Assembly: GCA_023384025.1 (NCBI GenBank)
Contig: JAHDXX010000065.1
Span: 1 to 14,226 of the forward strand
Direction of reading: 5' to 3'
DNA from: Sphingomonadaceae bacterium
GTDB taxonomy: Bacteria > Pseudomonadota > Alphaproteobacteria > Sphingomonadales > Sphingomonadaceae
DNA length: 14,226 bases
Shown: piece after piece, positions 8,047 to 14,226 of the stretch
Layout of the letters: every line of letters starts with the position of its first letter
How positions within the stretch are numbered: the stretch's first letter is position 1
Made by a program: the position numbers and the translations under genes
Notes under the pieces: model-generated
The model's database searches: none
Told to the model about the DNA's origin: nothing
The model's input: the letters and a program-made list of their open reading frames with translations, nothing else

Positions 8047-8930
8047 CGCCGCCAGCTTGGCGCGATCAGGTTCCCTTCCTTCTTCGCCTGCAGCACCAGC
8101 CACACGCCCGCGGCGGTCGCCACCACCAGCGCGATCGCCGAGGCTTCCAGCCCGAACGCGCCGCCGGTGAGCAAGTCCGGCCCCTTCATCCCGGCCTCGA
8201 CCAGCCCGTCGACCTCGACGCCGGACACGCTGACGTCGAACACCAGCCCCTGGGTCAGGTTCCACCCCGCATGGATCCCGATTGCCAGCCACAGCGAGCG
8301 CGTGAGCATGTAGGCCCCGCCGAGCAGGATCCCCGCCTCGATCGCGATCGCGACAGAGGAGAACAGCGTTGCGTTCGGGTTGGCCCAGTGCGCGAGGCCG
8401 AACAGCAGCGAGCTGATCGCCAGCGCCGCCCAACTGCCCGCGAACTCCTCGATCCAGCGGAACAGGATGCCGCGGAAGATCACTTCCTCGACAAACCCGG
8501 CTACCACCCCGCCGACCATGAAGAACGGCAGCCACCCTTCGAGCGTGCCCCAGCCGAACACGCGGTACACGCCGAGCACCGCTGCGACGCCGACCACGAC
8601 CGAGAAGATGGCAAGCCCCGCCCCGAGCCCGAGCGCGGTGTCACCCAGCGCGCCTGCCATCGGCAGGTCATCGCGCTTCACCCGGCCGAGCCGCACGATC
8701 AGCAGCTTGTACACCGCGAACACCGCGCCGACCCCGGCCAGCCCGCGCACCACCGCCTCCACATTGGGGTCGAGCACATTGGGATCGAACGGTCCCGGCA
8801 GGGTCCAGTAGAGCACCCATTGCGTCGCCCACAGCGTCAGGCCCAGCAGCACCAGCGCCACCACCATGGCGACCAGCGGGAACTCCCATATCTTGCGCCA
8901 CAACGGGCGGGTGTCAGCTTCGGCGGTCAT
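8043..8930 (-). CDS. CPBP (CAAX protease / bacteriocin-processing) family membrane protein (295 aa)
   Basis: This is an integral membrane protein with several hydrophobic helices and the three CPBP/Abi motifs. EEVIFRG carries E148, E149 and R153, FGLAH ends in H181, and HAGWN has H220 and N224. These residues form the intramembrane metal-dependent active site in Rce1-like proteases. Bacterial members process or degrade peptides, and some provide bacteriocin immunity; the substrate is unknown here. The frame stays open upstream, but the start at 8930 is supported by GAGGGAA about 7 bases before the ATG and by the typical cytosolic N-terminus before the first helix (about 15-42). Its ATG overlaps the TGA of the upstream HTH reading frame (ATGA), suggesting coupling. 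Its TAG overlaps the photolyase stop on the other strand. Confidence 0.88.
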   Translation of the reverse strand: MTAEADTRPLWRKIWEFPLVAMVVALVLLGLTLWATQWVLYWTLPGPFDPNVLDPNVEAVVRGLAGVGAVFAVYKLLIVRLGRVKRDDLPMAGALGDTALGLGAGLAIFSVVVGVAAVLGVYRVFGWGTLEGWLPFFMVGGVVAGFVEEVIFRGILFRWIEEFAGSWAALAISSLLFGLAHWANPNATLFSSVAIAIEAGILLGGAYMLTRSLWLAIGIHAGWNLTQGLVFDVSVSGVEVDGLVEAGMKGPDLLTGGAFGLEASAIALVVATAAGVWLVLQAKKEGNLIAPSWRR

Positions 8931-9736
8931 GCGTTCCCTCGTGATGCGGTTTGGCGCGAGGGACCGCATTCCGCGCGCGCTGTCAATCCGGCGGCAGGGG
9001 TTGTCCCGTTTCCGTGCGCGAGCGGGGGCGTTTGTTGCGGTTGCCGCAGACCACCCGTCGCCCCTGCGCAGGCAGGGGCCCATCCACGTTCGGCTCCGTC
9101 GACCAACCCCGCCTGCCGCGCGTGACCCGTATCGGGCACAGCAAGTGCAACATCACCAGCGTGATTGGCCCCTGCCTGCGCAGGGGCGACGGAACCTGAC
9201 CCGGAACCGCTCCCCCCGCCCGCCGGTGTTACACTGACCACCCCCGTTCCGGAAATTCCCGCAGCCCCGCCTTCACCCGCCCGCGCACCCCTCCGGGCAA
9301 GCGCGTCAGCCCGGCCGAGCAGGCGGAAGAGCGCTGAATTATCAGGCTTTTTGCGGATCGAGCGGAATGCGCCGCGATAGAGCACCGGCTGGACCAACCC
9401 GGCCTCGGCCCGCCGCAGCAGCGCCTCGAGTGTCACCTTCCGGAAGTCGGGTTCCTGCCGCGCAAGCCGCCCCGCGCCGGGCGGGGTCAGCACATGGTCC
9501 CAGGCCGCCGCAAACCCCTCTGCCCCCTCACGCCCCCGCAAGCGGTAGGCCGAGGCCCGCGACATCCCCACCCCCCGCGCCGCCGCGCCAACCGAGCCGG
9601 TAAGGTAGAGCTGCGCGAGAAAGTGGCACTGCTGCTCGACCGTCCACCCGTCCCGCCGCGAGCGCAGCGGCACCGGATGGAAAAGCGGCGGACGACGGCG
9701 GAGCCGATGGACGGGGAGTTTGCGAGTGCGCTTCAT
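8927..9736 (-). CDS. HTH protein of a sphingomonad-type family with a repeat-derived tail (269 aa)
   Basis: Residues about 30-150 look like a genuine protein. WTVEQQCHFLAQLYLTGSV leads into a helix-turn-helix-like AAARGVGMSRASAYRLRGR (51-69) and GAEGFAAAWDHVL. A second conserved-looking block follows with AGLVQPVLYRGA and a charged helix ending near residue 155. I recall uncharacterised proteins with this pattern in sphingomonads, probably DNA-binding; no target can be named. From about residue 157 the sequence becomes Gly/Ser-rich (GGGSGSGSGS) and then translates an inverted-repeat doublet (SVAPAQAGA ... APACAGAT), so the last 110 residues may be an acquired or non-functional tail. The start at 9736 (MKRTRKL) is chosen at the basic N-terminus. 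The frame is open to 9880 and no strong ribosome site is seen, so the start is uncertain. Confidence 0.55.
   Translation of the reverse strand: MKRTRKLPVHRLRRRPPLFHPVPLRSRRDGWTVEQQCHFLAQLYLTGSVGAAARGVGMSRASAYRLRGREGAEGFAAAWDHVLTPPGAGRLARQEPDFRKVTLEALLRRAEAGLVQPVLYRGAFRSIRKKPDNSALFRLLGRADALARRGARAGEGGAAGISGTGVVSVTPAGGGSGSGSGSVAPAQAGANHAGDVALAVPDTGHARQAGLVDGAERGWAPACAGATGGLRQPQQTPPLAHGNGTTPAAGLTARAECGPSRQTASRGNA
9055..9192. repeat. REP-like inverted doublet (BIME-like), 26-bp perfect arms
   Basis: Bases 9055-9080 and 9167-9192 are exact reverse complements over 26 bp, separated by 86 bp. Each arm contains its own dyad, CCCCTG-CGCAGG-CAGGGG in the left arm, extended by one G-C pair. Two inverted copies of a short GC-rich palindrome at a fixed distance are the layout of REP doublets, which elsewhere are mobilised by RAYT-type transposases. 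No target-site duplication is apparent at the outer ends and no transposase is present in the window. The 138-bp unit is a multiple of three and keeps the HTH reading frame open. Confidence 0.8.
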
Positions 9737-9900
9737 CCGACAGGGTGAAGCGGATTTTGGCGGTGTAGGAAAGGGGGTGGGTCGTGGGGTGAGAATGGAC
9801 TTGCAAAAATCTTCGCCATCGGCAGCAACAGATAGGCCGAGCGGCTTGTGGCGCCCGTCGCGATGTGACATAGCCCCCAACAGGAGATTGTTGGGCCATT
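9737..9900. other. Divergent intergenic region before the restriction-modification cassette
   Basis: These 164 bases separate the minus-strand HTH gene from the plus-strand RM gene and mark the change from GC-rich to AT-richer DNA. I see no convincing pair of -35/-10 elements on either strand; an isolated TTGCAA at 9801 has no good partner. The only clear structure is the dyad at 9876-9895. Confidence 0.5.
9876..9895 (+). promoter_or_regulatory. 7-bp dyad with the RM gene's Shine-Dalgarno in its loop
   Basis: CCCAACA (9876-9882), GGAGAT (9883-9888) and TGTTGGG (9889-9895) form a perfect 7-bp inverted repeat that ends 5 bases before the ATG at 9901. The GGAG in the loop is the only Shine-Dalgarno-like sequence, and it lies about 14 bases from the ATG. 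As RNA it could be a hairpin controlling access to the ribosome site or shortening its effective distance. As DNA it could be an operator. Confidence 0.5.
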
Positions 9901-11943
9901 ATGAGCGAAGATCTAGTTACGAAACAGGAGCGCAGCCTAGGTCGGCTTGGTTACCTTTCGCTTGGCAGCACTACGCTGGCGCAATTGAAGAAAAGCCGCT
10001 TTGTAAAAGGCGCACTTACGGTGAGCGAGGAACGACGCAAGCCGGACGGTATCATTTTCCTTCCTCTGGGCGGCATCAAGGCCGTGATTGAGGTCAAGCA
10101 ACCGAGCGAACTTACCCGGGCGAAGATACCATCTGTCGTTGCAGATTATGCACCTATCGCCAAGGCAGTTTGCAAACTGCTGATTCTGACCGACGGACGA
10201 AAGACCCTCTGGTACAATGCGCTTACAGAGCGACCGGTTCTCGACGAGAACGGCGATCCGCTAACTTACCACGTGAACATAGCCAAGCTCGACGCTGAAG
10301 CACTCACACCTGAACAAGTTCGGAAAATGGTCGAATTAGTAGAGAAGTGTGATTATAGTCTCACTGGCAGCAACGATCAATTTCACGAACTTCGGGTCAT
10401 TGACCCTAGTGGACTCGCCAAGAATGTATGGCAGAAAATCTGGATAAATACCGGCAAGGAGCCGGAAAAGTGTCTCTACAATGTGGTCGAAATTCTTGTC
10501 TTCAAGTTCCTCAGCGACATTGGAGTATTGACAGGTAACTACTCATTTCGGAGAATCGTCGAGCTTCTCGTTAGGGATGGCAGCCGAGATGCACTTGACC
10601 ATTACGGAAAGGTTACCAGGGATCGCATTCGACTGTTATTCCCGAAGGGCGAAGATGGCACGACCGTAATCAACGGCACCATTTTCGTGAACGAGGCGGG
10701 CGACCCCAATCTAGCACAAGCCGGTCTGTTCGGCGAGGTCATCCGGGCATTCCAGGCTTTCGACGATGAGTATGGCTCGCTCCAATACATCGATAGGCAG
10801 TTCAAGACCCGCTTGTATGAATCATTCCTGCGCCAGCAAGCGGGTATCCGTTCTCTCGGTCAGTACTTCACGCCCCGGAACGTAGTTCAAGCAATGGTTC
10901 GCATGTCCAACGCTAGCAGTCTCAAAGCGGGCGACAGCTTGTGTGATCCCTTCTGTGGTGTCGGCGGCTTCATCTTGGAGGCTATTGCCGAAAATGAGAA
11001 CTTGTATAGTCAATTTGAACCGTCAGACGGTAAAGTAAAATCGAAGGTTACGTTTCGCGGCTACGACAAAGGCACTGACGAAAAGGAAGATGAAAGGACA
11101 ATCATTTTAGCCAAGGCAAACATGCTCGTCTATCTATCGGATTTCCTATCGCGGTACCATTCAGAAGCGTACCTGCAAGAATATGCAAAGAATGCTTTTA
11201 ATGATGTATTCCACCTTATTCGGTCAAATTTGGGCACTTATGAGCGGATTGCCGAAGGGGAATTGTATGATCTCATCTTGACCAACCCTCCCTACGTTAC
11301 TAGTGGTTCAGGTAGTCTGAAATCTGCAATTGATGAAGGCGGATTGGGGCAACACTATCCTGAGAATGGTCGAGGTACGGAAGCTTTGGCAATTCAATGG
11401 GTAATCAGGCATCTCAAACCCGGTGGCGAGGCTTTCGTCGTTGTACCCGACGGGCTGTTAAATCAAGCTTCAATTCTCGAGTTCATAAAGCGGGATTGCG
11501 AGGTATTGTTGATCGCCGCGCTGCCAAGCCGAACCTTTTACTCGACCCCAAAAAAGACCTACATTTTAGGCCTTCGTCGCAAGAGTTCTGCGAAAGCTCA
11601 AACAAACCCTGTCCTAACCTATCTGGTCTCGGAAATCGGCGAGAGCCGGGACACGCGGAGGGTGGCTATCCCGGCTAATGATTTAACGACCCTAGAGCGC
11701 GAGTTCGGCTTTTTTCGAGCGTTGCCTGCCCAATACAAGTCTTCCGATCAGCGCTGCAAAATCCTCGGTGGGGGGGAGTTTGATACGCTCCGCCATTGGC
11801 TTGTGGATCGTAACTGGTCACATGAGGAGAAGGTCGAGCTCGGCATTGTAGAGGAAGTCGTTGAGGTCGATCTCGAGAGCTTTCGAGCATTGGTTGGCGA
11901 TGCGAGGACTGCCTTGGACAAGCTGCTAAGCGAACTCGCATGA
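9901..11943 (+). CDS. Nuclease-methyltransferase fusion (RM subunit) of a BcgI-like type IIB restriction system (680 aa)
   Basis: The N-terminal segment (about 1-130) resembles HsdR-type PD-(D/E)xK nuclease domains. PDG (D49) is followed by IEVKQP, with E64 and K66 as likely catalytic residues. A helical region (about 160-310) then leads to an HsdM-like gamma-class N6-adenine methyltransferase, with GQYFTPRNVV (320-329, motif X region), DPFCGVGGF (349-357, AdoMet-binding motif I) and NPPY (462-465, motif IV). The C-terminal tail (about 620-680) is probably the contact to the specificity subunit. BcgI-type enzymes have one such protein plus a separate S protein and cut on both sides of a bipartite site; this layout and size fit. 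The stop overlaps the S gene by four bases (ATGA). Base composition is AT-richer than the flanks, suggesting transfer. A G7 run lies at codons 624-626. Nuclease activity is inferred, methyltransferase identity is secure. Confidence 0.88.
   Translation: MSEDLVTKQERSLGRLGYLSLGSTTLAQLKKSRFVKGALTVSEERRKPDGIIFLPLGGIKAVIEVKQPSELTRAKIPSVVADYAPIAKAVCKLLILTDGRKTLWYNALTERPVLDENGDPLTYHVNIAKLDAEALTPEQVRKMVELVEKCDYSLTGSNDQFHELRVIDPSGLAKNVWQKIWINTGKEPEKCLYNVVEILVFKFLSDIGVLTGNYSFRRIVELLVRDGSRDALDHYGKVTRDRIRLLFPKGEDGTTVINGTIFVNEAGDPNLAQAGLFGEVIRAFQAFDDEYGSLQYIDRQFKTRLYESFLRQQAGIRSLGQYFTPRNVVQAMVRMSNASSLKAGDSLCDPFCGVGGFILEAIAENENLYSQFEPSDGKVKSKVTFRGYDKGTDEKEDERTIILAKANMLVYLSDFLSRYHSEAYLQEYAKNAFNDVFHLIRSNLGTYERIAEGELYDLILTNPPYVTSGSGSLKSAIDEGGLGQHYPENGRGTEALAIQWVIRHLKPGGEAFVVVPDGLLNQASILEFIKRDCEVLLIAALPSRTFYSTPKKTYILGLRRKSSAKAQTNPVLTYLVSEIGESRDTRRVAIPANDLTTLEREFGFFRALPAQYKSSDQRCKILGGGEFDTLRHWLVDRNWSHEEKVELGIVEEVVEVDLESFRALVGDARTALDKLLSELA
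11770..11776 (+). repeat. G7 homopolymer inside the RM gene
   Basis: Seven consecutive G bases span codons 624-626 of the RM gene, in otherwise moderate-GC DNA. Adding one G would bring an in-frame TGA within a few codons. Losing one leads to a TAG after about 24 codons. Either change would remove the C-terminal 30-55 native residues. Confidence 0.85.
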
Positions 11944-13031
11944 CCTACTACCAGGAAGTGCAAATCGGCGAGCTGTTCCAACCGCAAGGTGGCAAGGCGA
12001 AATACATTCGCGACTACATTGAGAGTCATCCAGGCGATTTTCCGGTTTATTCCGCGTCGTTGGAAAAGCCATTCGGCTACGTAGACGAGTTCGACTATGA
12101 AGGAAGGTTCCTCACGTGGGTGATGAATGGTTATGGCGGCCGCGTTCAGGAGCTCAATGGACGCTTTTCGATCAACAGGGACAGAGGTGTCCTTCTACCT
12201 CGAGAAGGGGTCGAACTCCCAGACTTCACGTATTTGCGGTTCGCAATGGAAAGCCAGTTGGTGGCTGCCGCTGTTGGACGTAGGGTCGACGGAAGGATGA
12301 ATGAGTACACAAAAATTTATCGAGACGCGGCAAGCGAAGTCACAATCAAATTGCCGGTGGGGGCGGGGGGCAAACTCGACTTTCTCTTGATGCAAGAAGT
12401 TGGGTCGAAGCTTCGGCGTGTCGAGGGGGCGCAGCAGGCGCTGCGGGCGGCGTATGAGCAACTCGACCGGGCCACCTTTCCGCTTGTGATCCCCGAACCG
12501 TCGATCACACTTTCACTAGGCGATGTAGAGCATTTTTCACTCACGATCGGTGACCGTGTACTCACATCAGATCACGTCGAGCATGGCGTTCCCGTTTACA
12601 GCGCCAACGCGCTCAAGCCCTTTGGACAAGTCGCAACTTCAAACCTTGATAGCTTCGAACGACCATCGTTGCTTTGGGGCATCGACGGCAATTTCGATTG
12701 GAACTTCATTGAAGCGGGTGAGTCGTTTGCAACTACCGATCACTGTGGCAGGCTGCTTGTTCTCAACGACCAACTGGACCCTCGATATGTCTATGCTTTC
12801 CTCACTGCCACTCGTCGTAGCTATGGGTTTGATCGAGTCTTTCGAGCAAGCTTGGCCAACATGAAAGCGGAAGTCACCGTTACGGTACCCCTTGATCCCA
12901 ACACCGGTTCGTTCGCGCTTGATCTGCAACGCAAACTCGCCAAAGACTTTATGAGACAGCGAGAAACCCAGGACGTTACACTCGGAATGCTAGCCGATGT
13001 ATTGAAGTCCCGGATTAGTACAGAGTTATAA
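11940..13031 (+). CDS. Specificity (S) subunit with two target-recognition domains (363 aa)
   Basis: This HsdS-like protein would direct the upstream nuclease-methyltransferase to DNA. It shows two half-units. TRD1 (about 1-140) with FPVYSASLEKPFG (34-46) is followed by a helical spacer (about 145-178, LMQEVGSKLRRVEGAQQALR). TRD2 (about 185-320) with VPVYSANALKPFG (217-229) is followed by a second helix (about 325-357, LDLQRKLAKDFMRQRE). The family binds a bipartite sequence, one half per TRD, with the helices setting the spacer length. Its length is close to that of BcgI B subunits and shorter than many type I HsdS proteins. The start ATG overlaps the RM stop (ATGA), implying translational coupling and a common transcript. 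The two TRDs differ enough that an asymmetric recognition site is expected; the site itself cannot be read from sequence. Confidence 0.9.
   Translation: MTYYQEVQIGELFQPQGGKAKYIRDYIESHPGDFPVYSASLEKPFGYVDEFDYEGRFLTWVMNGYGGRVQELNGRFSINRDRGVLLPREGVELPDFTYLRFAMESQLVAAAVGRRVDGRMNEYTKIYRDAASEVTIKLPVGAGGKLDFLLMQEVGSKLRRVEGAQQALRAAYEQLDRATFPLVIPEPSITLSLGDVEHFSLTIGDRVLTSDHVEHGVPVYSANALKPFGQVATSNLDSFERPSLLWGIDGNFDWNFIEAGESFATTDHCGRLLVLNDQLDPRYVYAFLTATRRSYGFDRVFRASLANMKAEVTVTVPLDPNTGSFALDLQRKLAKDFMRQRETQDVTLGMLADVLKSRISTEL
12359..12370 (+). repeat. G5-C-G6 tract at the TRD1/helix hinge of the S gene
   Basis: Five G, one C and six G bases encode V140-GAGG-K145, the glycine hinge between TRD1 and the first conserved helix. 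Losing one G brings a TGA six codons after the tract. Gaining one reaches a TGA about 33 codons later. Both would leave only TRD1 intact. Confidence 0.8.
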
Positions 13032-13058
13032 GCCTTCCAGAACGAGACCCCAGACCAT

Positions 13059-13090
13059 AAAAACCCCGCCCCCGTAACCCGAGAGCGGGG
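13059..13090 (-). terminator. Rho-independent terminator of the acyl-CoA dehydrogenase gene
   Basis: Read on the minus strand, CCCCGC pairs (13085-13090 with 13064-13069) around a 15-base loop: a 6-bp GC stem CCCCGC/GCGGGG followed at once by TTTTT. It lies 28 bases beyond the acyl-CoA dehydrogenase stop. It is also 28 bases past the S gene stop on the other strand, but the plus side has no T tract, so it should mainly serve the minus-strand gene. Confidence 0.8.
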
Positions 13091-13117
13091 CCTGCATCCC
13101 TCAACCCTCGCAGCAAA

Positions 13118-14226
13118 TCAGCTCAGCGCGACGTGCCGCTTCATATGGTGGTCGACGTTGCCGAACTCGCTGTCGAAGATCGTCAGGCGCTTGAAGTAGT
13201 GGCCGATGGCGTATTCGTCGGTCACGCCATTGCCGCCGTGGATCTGGATAGATTCCTGCCCGACCAGCCGCGCCGACTGGCCGACGCCGACCTTGGCGGC
13301 GGAGACCGTGCGCTTGCGCTCGCGCTCGTCAGAACCGAGGCGCAGGGTGGCGAGGTAGGTCAGCGAGACCGCGGTTTCGTAGGCGGTGTACATGTCGACC
13401 ATGCGGTGCTGGAGCACCTGGAAGCTGCCGATCGGCACGCCGAACTGCTTGCGCTGGCGGCTGTATTCGACCGTCATCGCGTGGGCGACCTTCATCGCCC
13501 CGCAGGCCTCGGCGCACAGCGCGGCAATGGCTTCGTCGGTGACGAGTTCGACCAGCGCGAGACCCTCGCCCTCGGCCCCGATCAGTGCGTCTGCGCCCAG
13601 CGCGACGTTCTCGAAATAGACTTCCGAAGCGCGGCGTCCGTCGACAGTCACGTAGTCGCGGGTGGTGACGCCGGGGGTGTCCTTGGCGAGCACGAACACC
13701 GAGACGCCGCTGCGGTCGCGCCGCTCGCCGCCGGTGCGCGCGGTGACGATCAGGTGGCTCGCCCACGGCGCGCCGATCACGACCGCCTTGTGCCCGTTGA
13801 GCACGTATCCGCTGCCGTCCTTCTTCGCGGTGGTCTCGAGATCGGCCAGGTCATAGCGCCCGCGCGGCTCGGCATAGGCGAAGGCGAAGACCGCGCTGCC
13901 GGAAACGATCGCGCCGATATGCTCTTCCTTCTGCGCCGCGGTGCCGCCGTGCTTGAGGAAGCCGCCGGCGCAGACCACGGTGGGGACGAACGGCTCGACC
14001 ACCAGGCCCTTGCCGAATTCCTCCATGATCACCATCGCGTCGATCGCGCCGCCGCCGAAGCCGCCGTCGGCCTCGCTGAAGGGCATCCCGAGGATGCCGA
14101 GCTCGGCGAGCTGCGCCCACACTTCCGGGCGCCAGCCTGCGTCCGATGCGATCGCCTTGCGCCGCTCCTCGAACCCGTACTGCTCGCGCACCAGCCGCGC
14201 GAGGCCGTCGCGGACCATGTCCTGTT
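13118..14226 (-). CDS. Acyl-CoA dehydrogenase family protein, small-subunit (PimD-like) type, 5' end cut
   Basis: This is a flavoprotein of the acyl-CoA dehydrogenase family, which introduces an alpha-beta double bond into acyl-CoA thioesters and passes electrons to ETF. About 368 residues are visible. An in-frame Met lies at 14218, but the frame continues through Asp and Gln codons to the right edge, and the family normally has about 8-10 residues before QDMVRDGLARL, so the true start lies outside. Numbering from that Met, visible landmarks are FAYAEP (113-118, middle beta domain), RQRKQFGVPIGSFQVLQHRMVDM (FAD/dimer helix from 254), and IQIHGGNGVTDEY (324-336) followed by GHYFKRLTIFDSEFGN. 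The latter block resembles small subunits such as pimeloyl-CoA dehydrogenase PimD. Where classic enzymes have the catalytic Glu (IYEGT), this protein has Asp349. A partner large subunit may lie beyond the right edge. Confidence 0.88.
   Translation of the reverse strand, partial: QDMVRDGLARLVREQYGFEERRKAIASDAGWRPEVWAQLAELGILGMPFSEADGGFGGGAIDAMVIMEEFGKGLVVEPFVPTVVCAGGFLKHGGTAAQKEEHIGAIVSGSAVFAFAYAEPRGRYDLADLETTAKKDGSGYVLNGHKAVVIGAPWASHLIVTARTGGERRDRSGVSVFVLAKDTPGVTTRDYVTVDGRRASEVYFENVALGADALIGAEGEGLALVELVTDEAIAALCAEACGAMKVAHAMTVEYSRQRKQFGVPIGSFQVLQHRMVDMYTAYETAVSLTYLATLRLGSDERERKRTVSAAKVGVGQSARLVGQESIQIHGGNGVTDEYAIGHYFKRLTIFDSEFGNVDHHMKRHVALS

Noticed and set aside
7338..9125. Long plus-strand frame of 595 codons
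   Set aside because: It runs out of frame across the photolyase 3' half, then antisense to the CPBP gene and into the repeat. Its Arg/Pro/Ala/Gly-rich composition is typical of GC-rich shadow frames.
9055..9192. CRISPR-like or tRNA-like reading of the repeat doublet
   Set aside because: There are only two units, in inverted rather than direct orientation, and no cloverleaf or cas genes.
9901..13031. Classic type I restriction system (hsdM/hsdS)
   Set aside because: The methyltransferase carries its own PD-(D/E)xK-like N-terminus and no hsdR gene adjoins, so the BcgI-like type IIB reading fits better.

Overview
The window looks like the chromosome of a high-GC alphaproteobacterium, most likely a sphingomonad (Sphingomonadales, Erythrobacteraceae-like). 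This rests on the GC-rich coding style, a DUF4197 Tat/lipoprotein gene divergent from priA, a PhrB-type Fe-S photolyase, an HTH protein of a type I associate with sphingomonads, and a REP-like palindromic doublet. The genus is inferred, not proven.

Layout. (1) 1-1124, minus strand: 5' part of a fructose-6-phosphate aldolase/transaldolase, preceded by a DUF4197 lipoprotein gene. (2) 1182-5700, plus strand: priA (replication restart helicase), an exported HExxH metallopeptidase-like protein with TPR repeats, and a glutathione S-transferase-family protein. (3) 5785-8046, plus strand: a small lipoprotein that appears to be an internal tandem duplication, then an iron-sulfur cryptochrome/photolyase. 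(4) 8043-9736, minus strand: a CPBP (CAAX-protease-like) membrane protein that overlaps the photolyase stop. Upstream of it is an HTH protein gene whose reading frame runs through a perfect 26-bp inverted-repeat doublet and ends in an ATGA overlap with the CPBP start. (5) 9901-13031, plus strand: a clearly AT-richer two-gene cassette, a nuclease-methyltransferase fusion followed with a 4-base overlap by a two-TRD specificity subunit. (6) 13059-14226, minus strand: a rho-independent terminator and an acyl-CoA dehydrogenase that runs off the right edge.

The accessory element is the cassette at 9901-13031. Its architecture (N-terminal PD-(D/E)xK-like segment, HsdM-like N6-adenine methyltransferase, separate HsdS-like protein, no helicase/translocase gene) matches two-subunit type IIB systems of the BcgI kind. 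It appears self-sufficient: one protein would cut and methylate, the other would choose the site. A 7-bp dyad with the Shine-Dalgarno in its loop sits just before the first gene, and G tracts lie in both genes. These are candidate control or switching features, unproven. The rest of the window is ordinary housekeeping and envelope/stress genes with some structural oddities. No tRNA, rRNA, CRISPR array, integrase or IS transposase was seen.
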